In this document: positions 7,712-15,576 of the stretch, piece after piece | Numbering within the stretch: the first letter of the stretch is position 1 | Layout: each line of letters begins with the position of its first letter | NCBI GenBank assembly: GCA_022842285.1 | Contig: JALHPV010000037.1 | Location: forward strand, 1-36,479 | DNA length: 36,479 bases | From: Kofleriaceae bacterium | Lineage (GTDB): Bacteria > Myxococcota_A > Polyangia > Haliangiales > Haliangiaceae | Direction of reading: 5' to 3' | Program-made: the position numbers and the translations under genes | The notes under the pieces: model-generated | The model's input: only the letters and a program-made list of their open reading frames with translations | Told to the model about the DNA's origin: nothing | Database searches by the model: none

Positions 7712-8386
7712 ATGCCGCGTCCATCGAAATACACGCGCGAGGTACTCGCTCCCATCGTGGAGCAGGTGTCGTCGGTCACGGAGGTGATCCTCGAGCTCGG
7801 TCTTCCCGTGAACGGCGGCAATCACCGGCTCATCGCCGCGCGGATCCGCAACGCAGAACTCGATACAGAGCATTTCAAGTGGGGGGCGTTCGGCCGCCGC
7901 ATCGCAACCATCAAGCGAACGAAGCTGAAAGAGTTGGTAGCCAGCACCGGTAGCGTCGCCGAGATCCTTCGAAGCCTCGGGCTCCCCGAGGATGGTCGGG
8001 CGCATCGCCTGATGTCCGAACGGATCCGGACAGAGGCGTTCGACACGAGCCACTTCAACGGTCGAGGCTGGTCTCGCGGACTCACGCGCCAGACCGATGC
8101 CCGGGTCGATCGCGCGACCGCACTCAGATCTCATCCAAACGACGTCGTGTTCATCGAGAACTCGCGAGCCATCATGAATGGGCCGGCCCTGATCCGGCGG
8201 CTCGTCGCTATGGGCCATACGTATGCGTGCCAGGGCTGCGGCATCTCCGAATGGTGCGGTAAGCGGCTCGTGCTGCAGCTCGACCACATCAACGGGATCT
8301 CGAACGACAACCGCCTCGAGAACTTGCGCATCCTGTGCCCGAACTGCCACTCGCAGACGCCGACGTTCTCGAATCGGCGTCGCTGA
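7712..8386 (+). CDS. HNH endonuclease with tandem helical DNA-binding repeats
   Basis: A 224-residue protein from ATG 7712. Two N-terminal repeats share the pattern V-x-x-x-x-SV-x-E-[IV]-L-x-x-LGLP-x-[GD]G-x-x-HRL-x-x-x-RIR (PIVEQVSSVTEVILELGLP, then ELVASTGSVAEILRSLGLP), likely helix-turn-helix DNA readers. The C-terminus is an HNH nuclease with a CQGCG/CPNCH zinc site and the core LDHING-x3-DNRLENLRILCPNCHSQT, with catalytic His and Asn in place. This layout occurs in free-standing phage- or homing-type HNH genes. It ends 25 bp before tRNA-Leu and overlaps the tRNA promoter region, a typical landing site for such selfish genes. It looks intact. Confidence 0.85.
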   Translation: MPRPSKYTREVLAPIVEQVSSVTEVILELGLPVNGGNHRLIAARIRNAELDTEHFKWGAFGRRIATIKRTKLKELVASTGSVAEILRSLGLPEDGRAHRLMSERIRTEAFDTSHFNGRGWSRGLTRQTDARVDRATALRSHPNDVVFIENSRAIMNGPALIRRLVAMGHTYACQGCGISEWCGKRLVLQLDHINGISNDNRLENLRILCPNCHSQTPTFSNRRR

Positions 8387-8393
8387 CAGCGCA

Positions 8394-8402
8394 TGCTATA
8401 AG
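8394..8402 (+). promoter_or_regulatory. extended -10 promoter for tRNA-Leu
   Basis: TGCTATAAG lies 9 bp upstream of the tRNA and matches an extended -10 element (TGnTATAAT). No good -35 box is visible at the right distance. It sits between the HNH stop codon and the tRNA. Confidence 0.45.
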
Positions 8403-8411
8403 TGGCGCCAC

Positions 8412-8492
8412 GCGAGCGTGGCGAAATGGCAGACGCGGCAGTCTTAGGCGCTGTTGGGTAAAACCGTGGGGGTTCGAGTCCCCCCGCTCGCA
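8412..8492 (+). tRNA. tRNA-Leu(UAG)
   Basis: An 81-nt class II tRNA. Acceptor stem GCGAGCG (8412-8418) pairs with CGCTCGC (8485-8491), with discriminator A at 8492. The T arm is GGGGG-TTCGAGT-CCCCC (8468-8484). The anticodon arm GCAGT-CTTAGGC-GCTGT gives anticodon UAG, reading CUA and, by wobble, other CUN leucine codons. A long variable arm separates anticodon and T arms, as expected for leucine. The 3' CCA is not encoded (CTT follows), so it must be added after transcription. Confidence 0.93.
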
Positions 8493-8757
8493 CTTCTCAG
8501 GCAGCTGACTTCGTGGAGCTCTCGCTCGTCGACGTCGGACTCACTGCCACGCCACTGCCACGAACCTCCGTCATGTCGACGCGTGCTCCGAGCATCGCGA
8601 GCACGCGCTGATCGGGATCATCGACCTCGCGCGATTTAGCGCGGACGAGTTCCGGCAGCTCGCGGTGGCGTCAACGAAGACTCGTGTCCCGATGTGCTCG
8701 AACAGCGAATCGAGATCCACGGATGCCTGTGCGTCCAGGCAACCGGTGCCCCACGAT
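8493..8757 (+). other. intergenic stretch with coding-like remnant and hairpin
   Basis: Between the tRNA and the next gene. One plus-strand frame reads like protein (HREHALIGIIDLARFSADEF) without a convincing start, and it stays open into the following lipoprotein frame, so it may be the decayed end of a lost gene. A 9-bp stem (CGCGTGCTC 8580-8588 with GAGCACGCG 8599-8607, 10-base loop) lies in the same place. No known family is recognised. Confidence 0.35.
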
Positions 8758-9744
8758 ATGCTTCGAATAGTGCATGCCAGGGCCCTGCCGCACCCGCTCG
8801 TCTGCGCCCTCACGGTGTCGCTCGGCTGCGGACGCGTCGACTTCGAGCTCCGGACCGACGGCGCCGCCGCGGCGGTCGATGGCGATCCAGCCGCCGACGA
8901 CGCTGACGGCGCGGACGCCAGCGTGACCTGCCAGCCGGCGGCGCCGCCGCCGCGCAGCGACTTGGCTACGAGCTTCTCCCAGCCGGTCCCGTTGCTCCTG
9001 CTCAACTCCGCCCAGGTCGACGACGACCCCTCGCTGACCGCCGACCGCCTCACCGTGTGGTTCCAGTCCGACCGCAACGGCCAGGCCGACGTCTATACGT
9101 CCACGCGGCCTACGCTGGCGGCCGACTGGAGCACACCAGTCGCGGTTGCCGAGCTGCGCATCGCCAGCGCCAACACGCCGAAGGTGTCACCCGATGGGCT
9201 GCGAATGACCATGGCCGGCGCCGGTCCTGGCGGCGACTCGGACCTGTACTTGTCGGTTCGTCCTGACTCGACCGTGGCATGGCCGGCGCCGACCCGCCTG
9301 GCCGACCTCAGCTCGACCGCCAGTGACACCGGCATGGCCGAATTCCTCGGCGGCTACGGCGCTGTGTTCTTCAGCGACCGCGCCGGCGGCCCGGGCAGCG
9401 GCGATCTGTGGATCGCGGAGCGGTCGGGCACAGGTTGCGCCTTCGGGCCTCCAGCGCCGGTGGCGGGCGGCGTGAACACGGCCAGCGCCGAGGCCAACCC
9501 GTGGATCAGCTATGACGGGCTGGTGCTGGTCTGGCAGAGCGATCGCAGCGGCGGGGTCGGCGGGTCGGATCTTTGGTGGTCGACTCGCGCGTCCATCACT
9601 TCCCCGTTTGGCCCGGCCAGCCTCGTCCCGGGCGTAAACGCCGACGCCGTCGACGATGACCCGTGGTTGAGCGAGGATCTGCGCACCCTGGTGTTCGCGA
9701 GCGTGCGCAGCAGCAATATCGAGCTGTACCAGGCCACGCGCTGA
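8758..9744 (+). CDS. beta-propeller (PD40-type) lipoprotein
   Basis: A 328-residue lipoprotein. ATG 8758 was chosen because a signal follows (MLRIVHARALPHPLVCALTV, then SLGC with the lipidated Cys), and upstream residues of the same frame do not resemble a signal. An Asp/Ala linker (DGDPAADDADGADA) leads to five or six propeller blades, several containing D-x-x-P-x-[LIV]-x-x-DGL (VDDDPSLTADRLTVWFQSDR, ANPWISYDGLVLVWQSDR, VDDDPWLSEDLRTLVFAS). The repeated QSDR/FSDRAGG[xS]G-DLW pieces are typical of WD40-like PD40 repeats. Probably outer-membrane anchored; binding partner unknown. Confidence 0.82.
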   Translation: MLRIVHARALPHPLVCALTVSLGCGRVDFELRTDGAAAAVDGDPAADDADGADASVTCQPAAPPPRSDLATSFSQPVPLLLLNSAQVDDDPSLTADRLTVWFQSDRNGQADVYTSTRPTLAADWSTPVAVAELRIASANTPKVSPDGLRMTMAGAGPGGDSDLYLSVRPDSTVAWPAPTRLADLSSTASDTGMAEFLGGYGAVFFSDRAGGPGSGDLWIAERSGTGCAFGPPAPVAGGVNTASAEANPWISYDGLVLVWQSDRSGGVGGSDLWWSTRASITSPFGPASLVPGVNADAVDDDPWLSEDLRTLVFASVRSSNIELYQATR

Positions 9745-9898
9745 GACGCAGGGTTCAGGTCATCTCCGACGGCCTGGGCGAGATGTCGATCGCCGAGCTC
9801 GCGCCCAGCACGTGGACCCTCGCTGCGGACGGGTGGCTGACGATGGCAAACGGCCGAGAGACCACGGGGCGCCGGCGGTCTCGATGGGGCGCCCGCCC

Positions 9899-10711
9899 TT
9901 ACGAGCCTCCGGGGCTCCCTGGCGCACGGGCTCCGGGCGGCACGTCCCCGGGCGGCGACTCTGGCAGTGGTGCCCCAGGCGTGGGCGCCTCGGCCCCCAG
10001 CAGTCCCCGGGCGCCGTCCGTCATCGGCAGATCTGCGGCCCTCGGCACTCCGCATTCCGCGGCGATCTTGGCGTTGTCAGCAGCCACGGCCCCGATGAGC
10101 CGCGGCCCCCACTCGCTGCGGCGGAACAGCCGTTGATCGACGTGGTGTTCGTTCGCGTCCTTGAATGACGTGCCCCACACGATCAGGGGGATGAGCCCAA
10201 CCGTCAGCAGCGCTCCGCCGCCTCCCACCAGCGGAATCGTCAGCCCGTCGGGCTCGCCGTCGAGAAGGGTGAACGACCCGACGAGGACCGCGACGAGCCC
10301 CACGCTGACGAGTGGAACCCAGAGTGCTCGCCCCACGCCGGCGCGCCGCGCGGCTCCGCGCGTGCTGGCGAGTACGTCCTCGTAGCCGCGGGCGAGGTCT
10401 GGATCTGGGAGCTGAGACAGGACCTCCTCGGCGTGCACGTGTCGGTCGCCGCGGTAGAACGCGACGCCCGCGTCGCCCCAGGTCTCGGTTATGTACGAGT
10501 TGGCTTGCTGGTAGCTGTAGCTCCAGGTCGCGGAGCCGCGGGCGAGGGCCAGGCGCCGAGCGCGGTAACACGCGACCCGCTCGTCCGCCGACGGCTCCGG
10601 GAGCGGCGGACGCTCGATCCGGTACCGTGGAGCGCACGCGGTGACCAGCATGGGCGCGACGAGCGCGAGCGCGGCTAGCCGACGCCGCACAGCGCAGAGC
10701 AGAACCTCCAT
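9899..10711 (-). CDS. lipoprotein with two hydrophobic segments
   Basis: A 270-residue protein. The signal MEVLLCAVRRRLAALALVAP leads to MLVTAC, with the lipidated Cys at residue 26. The mature part has a charged helical region (VHAEEVLSQLPDPDLARGYEDV), two adjacent hydrophobic segments (LWVPLVSVGLVAVLVGSFTL and LVGGGGALLTVGLIPLIVWG), then a helix and a Pro/Gly/Ala-rich tail. The same order (lipobox, D/E-rich helix, two glycine-rich hydrophobic segments, A/N-rich helix) recurs in the lipoprotein at 16441-17070, which suggests one architecture. Function unknown. Confidence 0.78.
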   Translation of the reverse strand: MEVLLCAVRRRLAALALVAPMLVTACAPRYRIERPPLPEPSADERVACYRARRLALARGSATWSYSYQQANSYITETWGDAGVAFYRGDRHVHAEEVLSQLPDPDLARGYEDVLASTRGAARRAGVGRALWVPLVSVGLVAVLVGSFTLLDGEPDGLTIPLVGGGGALLTVGLIPLIVWGTSFKDANEHHVDQRLFRRSEWGPRLIGAVAADNAKIAAECGVPRAADLPMTDGARGLLGAEAPTPGAPLPESPPGDVPPGARAPGSPGGS

Positions 10712-10742
10712 GCGAGGAGTCTATCGAGCGTGTCCGCGGACT

Positions 10743-10756
10743 GGCAACACGTTGCC
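10743..10756. promoter_or_regulatory. 14-bp inverted repeat upstream of the 9899-10711 gene
   Basis: GGCAAC-AC-GTTGCC, a perfect dyad about 32 bp upstream of the start codon of the minus-strand lipoprotein. The size and position suit an operator, but no regulator is identified and chance is possible in this sequence. Confidence 0.3.
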
Positions 10757-10790
10757 GGAGAGCTCGTCTGTGGTGTTCGCCGCCGGGAGG

Positions 10791-10849
10791 ATTCGACAGG
10801 GGGGCGCGAGATTTCTCGTGGCGAGCGACGGCGCCCGTCGTCCTTATCT
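10791..10849. repeat. intergenic repeat, copy A
   Basis: 59 bp, nearly identical to 12321-12378, with two substitutions and one extra G in this copy. Inside are two hairpins: CGAGA-TT-TCTCG (10807-10818) and CGACGG-CGC-CCGTCG (10826-10840). Both copies lie outside genes, in the same orientation, on either side of the lipoprotein gene at 10976-12082. Read on the plus strand both spell GARFLVASDGARRPYL, but no gene structure surrounds this. Likely a dispersed REP- or MITE-like element. Confidence 0.8.
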
Positions 10850-10975
10850 GCCCGCCGGAAGGATCCGCCGCTTCGAGAAGCCGCCCGCACAAGGTCGTCG
10901 AGGACGACGTCGTGATCGCGTGACAGCTCGGAGAGAGTGGCCGGGAGACGCACGGCGCAGCTGTCGGGGGCTCGT

Positions 10976-12082
10976 CTAGTTGTGGGGCACGACGGGCACG
11001 GGCACCGCTTGCTTCGTGCAACCGCACCCGGGCGGCAGCAGTGCGCGCAGCTGGTTCAGGAGCTCGTTCTTCTTGGCCGCGTACTGCGTGTTCACGTTCG
11101 TCACGGCGTTCTGCACGAGGCCGGGGAGGCGCTGGTTCGCGAAGTTGCGGGCGAACTGCGCGATCGCTTGACGGACGCGCGTGATGAGCGGCCCCTGCAG
11201 GCGCGGGAAGAAGAAGCCCTGGAACGTCGCGTCGTCGATGTGCACGTTCACGTGGATGGCGGGCGTGCCCGGCGTCGTCACCACCACACCATCGCAGCTC
11301 TTCGAGAAGGTCACGCTATCGGAGAAGGTCGCGTTGCCCGAGGCGGTCGCGCTCCCGATCGAGAACCACTCGCGGCGCCTCCGGCTGACGAGCTCCTGGA
11401 AGGCATCGACGCGGGCACTGATGTTCGCCGCGCCGGTGACCGAGATCGTGGCCGACCACGAGTCCGCGTTGCCGGTGATCGTGCCTGCGAGGGTGGCGGT
11501 CGCGTTCACGTTCGCGGTCGCACTCGCATAGATGTTGTGCTCGCGGAGGACACCGAACGACCCCAGGAACGTGAGCGGCACGCTGACGTTTGCCTGCGCG
11601 CTGAGCGTGAGCGACGCGGAGCCGCTGTAGTTCTCCGCAAAGCATGCATCGACCGCGACGGACGCATCGATCGCCCCATCGACGTACGCGTCGACAACGC
11701 CCGCATCGATGACCGCATCGAACGGAATGGGCGGGGTGCCGGCATCGACGCCGATCTGCTCGGGCTCCGCCTCGACCTCCGGACTGGTGCGGGCGACATC
11801 GGGCGGCTGCGGTTCTTCGCTGGACGGAGGCCCCGGAAGCCCGGTCGGGTGCAGCGCCTGGTCCGCGTCGAACTGCGCCTCGAAGTCGGAGACCTCCGCC
11901 TCCGTGATGCCCTGGAACCAGCTGGCGTAATCCTCGGTGTCTGCAGATGGGTCACCGGCGACGACCGTCGCATCGGGCTGGTCGGCCACGAGCTCCGAGG
12001 TCTGCTGGGCGGGATCCGCGGCTGGCAGGCAGGCCGCGAGGATGGTGGCGAGCACGGCGAACGTGGAGAAGGATCGACGCAT
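10976..12082 (-). CDS. lipoprotein with Asp-rich linker and beta-rich domain
   Basis: A 368-residue lipoprotein: signal MRRSFSTFAVLATILAACLP with lipobox LAAC (Cys 18). A long Asp/Glu/Pro/Ala linker (about 19-145) includes VDAGTPPIPFDAVIDAGVVDA. The next 130 residues are Ser/Thr/Ala/Asn-rich strands (SASLTLSAQANVSVPLTF, TATLAGTITGNADSWSATIS), and a helical C-terminus (ITRVRQAIAQFARNFANQRL) ends in a cysteine pair CGCTK. No named family is recognised. The linker would hold a surface-exposed domain away from the outer membrane. The gene is bracketed by the two copies of the intergenic repeat. Confidence 0.78.
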   Translation of the reverse strand: MRRSFSTFAVLATILAACLPAADPAQQTSELVADQPDATVVAGDPSADTEDYASWFQGITEAEVSDFEAQFDADQALHPTGLPGPPSSEEPQPPDVARTSPEVEAEPEQIGVDAGTPPIPFDAVIDAGVVDAYVDGAIDASVAVDACFAENYSGSASLTLSAQANVSVPLTFLGSFGVLREHNIYASATANVNATATLAGTITGNADSWSATISVTGAANISARVDAFQELVSRRRREWFSIGSATASGNATFSDSVTFSKSCDGVVVTTPGTPAIHVNVHIDDATFQGFFFPRLQGPLITRVRQAIAQFARNFANQRLPGLVQNAVTNVNTQYAAKKNELLNQLRALLPPGCGCTKQAVPVPVVPHN

Positions 12083-12455
12083 TGCCGGGCACCTACAGCA
12101 AAGGCCGGGCCGGCAGGTACGCGACGGGAATACGCCCGTTAGGACACGGTGCCCCTGGGGGGCCAGACCTGCACGTGACTACCGGAGCCTGCAGCCACGA
12201 TGCCCCGACTCGACGAGCGAGCGCGGCCCTCTACCCTCGGCCAAACGAGCTTGCTCGTCGACGTGCTGCGCGCCTCGGACGGCACGCTCGCAACAAGCAC
12301 GTCTGGAACGCTGCTGGAAGATTCGAGAGGGGGCGCGAGATTTCTTGTGGCGAGCGACGGCGCCCGTCGTCCTTATCTACTGACGCGCGCTGGCCTGTCC
12401 GGGATCGCCGGCATAGCCTTGCGCCAACCCTCCACCTCAAGGACTTCGATCGCAC
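12083..12455. other. intergenic stretch holding repeat copy B
   Basis: 373 bp between the divergent genes starting at 12082 (minus) and 12456 (plus). Apart from the repeat copy I see no gene. A weak AAGGA at 12439-12443 is the only ribosome-binding-like sequence before ATG 12456. Promoters for both genes must lie here, but no clear -35/-10 pair stands out. Confidence 0.6.
12321..12378. repeat. intergenic repeat, copy B
   Basis: 58 bp matching 10791-10849. The second hairpin is kept exactly (12355-12369); the first has one change (TCTCG to TCTTG) that weakens its stem. Confidence 0.8.
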
Positions 12456-13478
12456 ATGACCCGAATTTTGATGCTGTTCACGCTCTCGGTGCTCACGCTC
12501 CTGTCCGGTAACGCCGCCGCTCAGCGGAGCATCGGTACCCCAAGCGGCTGCAAGAAGCTCTCGGGCAGCGCCAAGCAGAGCTGCCTCGCCTGTGTCGGCG
12601 GCGGCAACTTCTGGCAGAAGGAGTCCAAGACGTGTGGGTTGGCGCCAGGGATGAAGAAGTCCACGCCGATGAAGGCCGATCCGCCGCCGCCCAAGCCCAA
12701 GAGCATGCCCAAGCAGAAGTACGTCACCGTACCGGCGGGTACGTTCCAGATCGGTGCGGTCGCGGGCGAGGACATGGTGGACGCACGCAGGGAGATCTTC
12801 GACAAGGCGACCGTGACGATCTCGCGCCCGTTCCTGATGAAGACCACCGAGGTCACCAACGGCGAGTGGTACTTCATGATGGGGTCGCTCACGCCGTCGT
12901 ACCGCAAGGACTGCGGCCTCGACTGCCCCGTCGGAGACGTGAGCTGGACGAAGGCGCTCGAGTACCTCAACAAGCTGTCCAAGAAGGAGGGCCTCGAAGA
13001 GTGCTACGACCTCAGCGGGGACCTGGCGGAGTGGAAGAAGGGCGTCGAGTGCACCGGCTACCGGCTGCCCACCCAGGCTGAGTGGGAGTATGCCGCCCGC
13101 GGCGGTACCGAGGGCCAGCGGTACGGCGAGCTCGCCGACATCGCCTGGTACGACGACAACAGCGGTGACGTCGCGCACCCGGTCGGCAAGAAGGCCCCCA
13201 ACGCCTACGGGTTGTTCGACATGATCGGCAACGTCTGGGAGTGGACGTGGGACTCCGAGCAGGCCGACAAGTCCTTCGCGGGGAAGATGACCGACCCGAT
13301 CATCGGCGGCCTCAATCAGGGCGACTCGTCGGAGGCGAAGAGCCGCGTGATCCGCGGCGGGAGCTTCCACCACGCCAGCTACGAGAACCGCGCCACCCGC
13401 TACTACCAGTTCCCGGTGACGTCGGTCATGAGCAGCCTCGGGTTCCGTCCGGTGCGGACCGTGAGCGCGACGAAGTAG
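12456..13478 (+). CDS. SUMF1/formylglycine-generating-enzyme-like protein, catalytic cysteines absent
   Basis: A 340-residue exported protein with signal peptide MTRILMLFTLSVLTLLSGNAAAQ. A short four-Cys segment (about 29-60) is followed by a complete FGE-sulfatase (SUMF1) domain: FQIGAV, FLMKTTEVTNGEWYFMM, GYRLPTQAEWEYAARGG, NAYGLFDMIGNVWEWTWD, VIRGGSFHH and SLGFRPVR. In true formylglycine-generating enzymes the segment after RGGS carries the two catalytic cysteines; here it reads RGGSFHHASYENRATRYY with none, so sulfatase activation is unlikely. Similar domains serve as non-heme iron enzymes or as binding modules. The fold is certain, the activity open. It is convergent with the kinase gene at 13528. 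Confidence 0.88.
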   Translation: MTRILMLFTLSVLTLLSGNAAAQRSIGTPSGCKKLSGSAKQSCLACVGGGNFWQKESKTCGLAPGMKKSTPMKADPPPPKPKSMPKQKYVTVPAGTFQIGAVAGEDMVDARREIFDKATVTISRPFLMKTTEVTNGEWYFMMGSLTPSYRKDCGLDCPVGDVSWTKALEYLNKLSKKEGLEECYDLSGDLAEWKKGVECTGYRLPTQAEWEYAARGGTEGQRYGELADIAWYDDNSGDVAHPVGKKAPNAYGLFDMIGNVWEWTWDSEQADKSFAGKMTDPIIGGLNQGDSSEAKSRVIRGGSFHHASYENRATRYYQFPVTSVMSSLGFRPVRTVSATK

Positions 13479-13517
13479 TTCCCCCGCGCCTTGGGGAACG
13501 GCCCCTTCGAAGGCCGT
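13478..13517. terminator. stem-loops between convergent genes
   Basis: Two adjacent stems lie between the SUMF1-like gene and the convergent kinase gene: GTTCCCC (13478-13484) with GGGGAAC (13493-13499), and ACGGCC (13498-13503) with GGCCGT (13512-13517). No T-run follows on either side, so if they terminate they do so weakly or with Rho. Confidence 0.45.
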
Positions 13518-13527
13518 CCAGTTCCGA

Positions 13528-15576
13528 CTACGGATTCGTTGTCGTGAGGCAGACGTTCAATGCGTCCGTCGGCGACATCGGATCGTAGTCGCTGAGCGCG
13601 CGAGCGCGGCGCGCATCGCCACAGTGCCCGTCGAGACGGGCGAAGCCGGTCGCGATCCACAACACGGAGGTCGAGAGCTGGATCCGTTCGCGGTCGGACA
13701 TCGCGGACCTGCCTCCCGCGTCGCGAACGATGGCGATCGCATTCGCGAGCGCCGCCGAGAGCTCGGACAGGGATCCATGCGTGAGGGACCCGGCCTGCGT
13801 CTCGAGCCGTGACAGGCGCTCCTGCCAGGTTCCGTTCCCTGACGTCGCCGGGCAGAGCATGCGGGTCTCGCGATCGACCTCCTCCGCGATCGTGGGCTTG
13901 GAGAGCCCGTCGGCGGTGTAGAGCGCCGTGATGCGGGCCGCCCCCACCTTGCAGTTCCCGGCGAGCAGCTCGCACCGCGCGCGCGCGAGCGTGTCGGTGT
14001 GGGGCGTGATCGCAGGAGGCAGCACGCCGTGCGCGGCATCGAACGTGGCGAACGATGCGCGGCACCGAGCATCGCGACCGCTGACGTACTTCATGGCGTC
14101 GACGTAGTGGTTCCACGCGGGGTTCGCGGCCGGGCCGGGCGCGTTGCTGCCCGGGTTGGGTGGAACCGTGGGCGTGGTGGGACCGCTGCCCGAGCTGCCG
14201 GCGCTACCACCCGCGGTTCCAGAGGCCCCCAGGCTCCGCGCGCCGGTGCGGTGGGCGCGGCGGCCGCCCCCATCAGAGCGATCCGGGTCATTGCGACCAC
14301 TACCCTCGCCCGGGTCGACGCTGCGACGAGGGTCGGCGCTGCCGGTAGCCGCCTGACCGTGGTCGCCGCCGCTCCCGGTGTGGAATTCGCCCGCGCCACT
14401 TCCGCCGGTGGTCGCGATGACGACCTGCTCGTCGCCGCTTCCGCGCTCGGCCCCGCGCCCGGCGGGATCCGCCGGACCGCGCATGCCAACCACGATCGCG
14501 GCCACGGCCGCCGTCACGACCACGGTGCCCACGATGATCCAGCGACGTGAACGGTGCGAGGTGGTCGGCGTCGTCGGCTCCGCCAGCAGCGCGGCCACGA
14601 ACGCATCGAGGTCGGGCCATCGCTCGTCGGGATCGAGCCGCAGCCCTCGCGCGATCGCGTCGGCGTACCGCGGCTCGACGCGCAGATCCGCGGCCGGCGT
14701 CTCAGGCCGCGGGCGTACACCACCCAGGGCCTCGGCGAGGGCGACACACAGCGAGAACTGATCGGCACGCGCATCGACGGGCATCGCCGCGCGCTGTTCG
14801 GGAGCCATGTACGCCGGCGTGCCGACGACGTGTCCCGTATGGGTCAGCACGTCGACAGCGGCGTCACCAGCGGTCGAGCTCCCTCGCGCGAGACCGAAGT
14901 CGCCGACGCGTACGCGACCATCGTGCCCGACGAGGATATTGGACGCCTTGACGTCGCGATGCACGAGCCCGATCGAGTGAGCGGCCGCCAGGCCCCGGCA
15001 CGCCTGCACGTAGACGTCGACGATCGCCGACGCGCTCTTCTCGAGCTGCCAGCGGTCAAGAGGCTCTCCCTCGACAAGCTCCGTGGCGATGAACACCGCC
15101 CCCGCGTGTTCGCCGACGTCGTACACGGCCACCACGTTCGGATGCGCTAGCTTCGCGGCCGCACGCGCCTCGCGCAGCATGCGCGCCGATCCATGTTCGC
15201 CCACTTCCGGACGCACCAGCTTGATCGCGACCATCCGCTCGAGCATCGGATCCCAGGCTCTCCACACGACGCCCATGCCCCCCGCGCCGAGCTGATCGCG
15301 TAGCTCGTAGCGACCAACCCGCGTAGACGTCGCCGTCGCCGGATCGTCGCTCCCCGCCAGGGCGCCGACCGTCGCGCGGCACCGCTCACATCGGTCGACG
15401 TGATCCGCGAGCGCTGCGACGCGACCGGTGTCGAGGGTCCTCTCGACCAGCGCGACGAGGGTCTCGTCACCGGGGCAGTCCGGCAGCACGGTTCCCACCG
15501 CGAGCTCGGCGTTCCGCGGCACAGAGCTCACGGCGCGGATCGTCTTCACGAGGGGGTTGGCCTGTTCGCCCTTCAT
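13528..15576 (-). CDS. Ser/Thr protein kinase with N-terminal anti-sigma-like zinc motif
   Basis: A 682-residue transmembrane kinase. Residues 30-75 resemble a zinc-binding anti-sigma (ZAS/zf-HC2) module with H59-x3-C63-x2-C66 (HVDRCERC). The kinase domain (90-335) is complete: LGAGGMG, K119 in VAIKL, HRDVKASN with D208, DFG 226-228, APE. A membrane helix (WIIVGTVVVTAAVAAIVVG, about 346-364) leads to a Gly/Ser/Pro/Arg-rich extracytoplasmic linker and a C-terminal helical domain. Its ATG overlaps the sigma factor stop codon as ATGA, so translation is coupled. Inference: the N-terminus holds the sigma factor and phosphorylation in response to an envelope signal modulates it. Paired sigma/kinase systems are known (EcfP/PknT, EcfK/PknS), but the fused zinc module makes this one less simple. 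Confidence 0.93.
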   Translation of the reverse strand: MKGEQANPLVKTIRAVSSVPRNAELAVGTVLPDCPGDETLVALVERTLDTGRVAALADHVDRCERCRATVGALAGSDDPATATSTRVGRYELRDQLGAGGMGVVWRAWDPMLERMVAIKLVRPEVGEHGSARMLREARAAAKLAHPNVVAVYDVGEHAGAVFIATELVEGEPLDRWQLEKSASAIVDVYVQACRGLAAAHSIGLVHRDVKASNILVGHDGRVRVGDFGLARGSSTAGDAAVDVLTHTGHVVGTPAYMAPEQRAAMPVDARADQFSLCVALAEALGGVRPRPETPAADLRVEPRYADAIARGLRLDPDERWPDLDAFVAALLAEPTTPTTSHRSRRWIIVGTVVVTAAVAAIVVGMRGPADPAGRGAERGSGDEQVVIATTGGSGAGEFHTGSGGDHGQAATGSADPRRSVDPGEGSGRNDPDRSDGGGRRAHRTGARSLGASGTAGGSAGSSGSGPTTPTVPPNPGSNAPGPAANPAWNHYVDAMKYVSGRDARCRASFATFDAAHGVLPPAITPHTDTLARARCELLAGNCKVGAARITALYTADGLSKPTIAEEVDRETRMLCPATSGNGTWQERLSRLETQAGSLTHGSLSELSAALANAIAIVRDAGGRSAMSDRERIQLSTSVLWIATGFARLDGHCGDARRARALSDYDPMSPTDALNVCLTTTNP

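Noticed and set aside
8571-8607. Hairpin after tRNA-Leu as its terminator
   Set aside because: It is about 90 bp from the tRNA and has no T-run, so I kept it only as part of the intergenic description.
10786-10979. Short frame reading GARFLVASDGARRPYL, also present at 12321-12378
   Set aside because: The shared peptide lies exactly in the nucleotide repeat and the surrounding residues differ; no start, ribosome binding site or domain. Treated as repeat DNA.
10743-12378. CRISPR array
   Set aside because: Only two repeat copies 1.5 kb apart with a gene between; no regular spacers and no cas genes.
13999-15150. Plus-strand frames opposite the sigma-linked kinase
   Set aside because: No motifs; they mirror the Ala/Gly/Arg-rich kinase linker.
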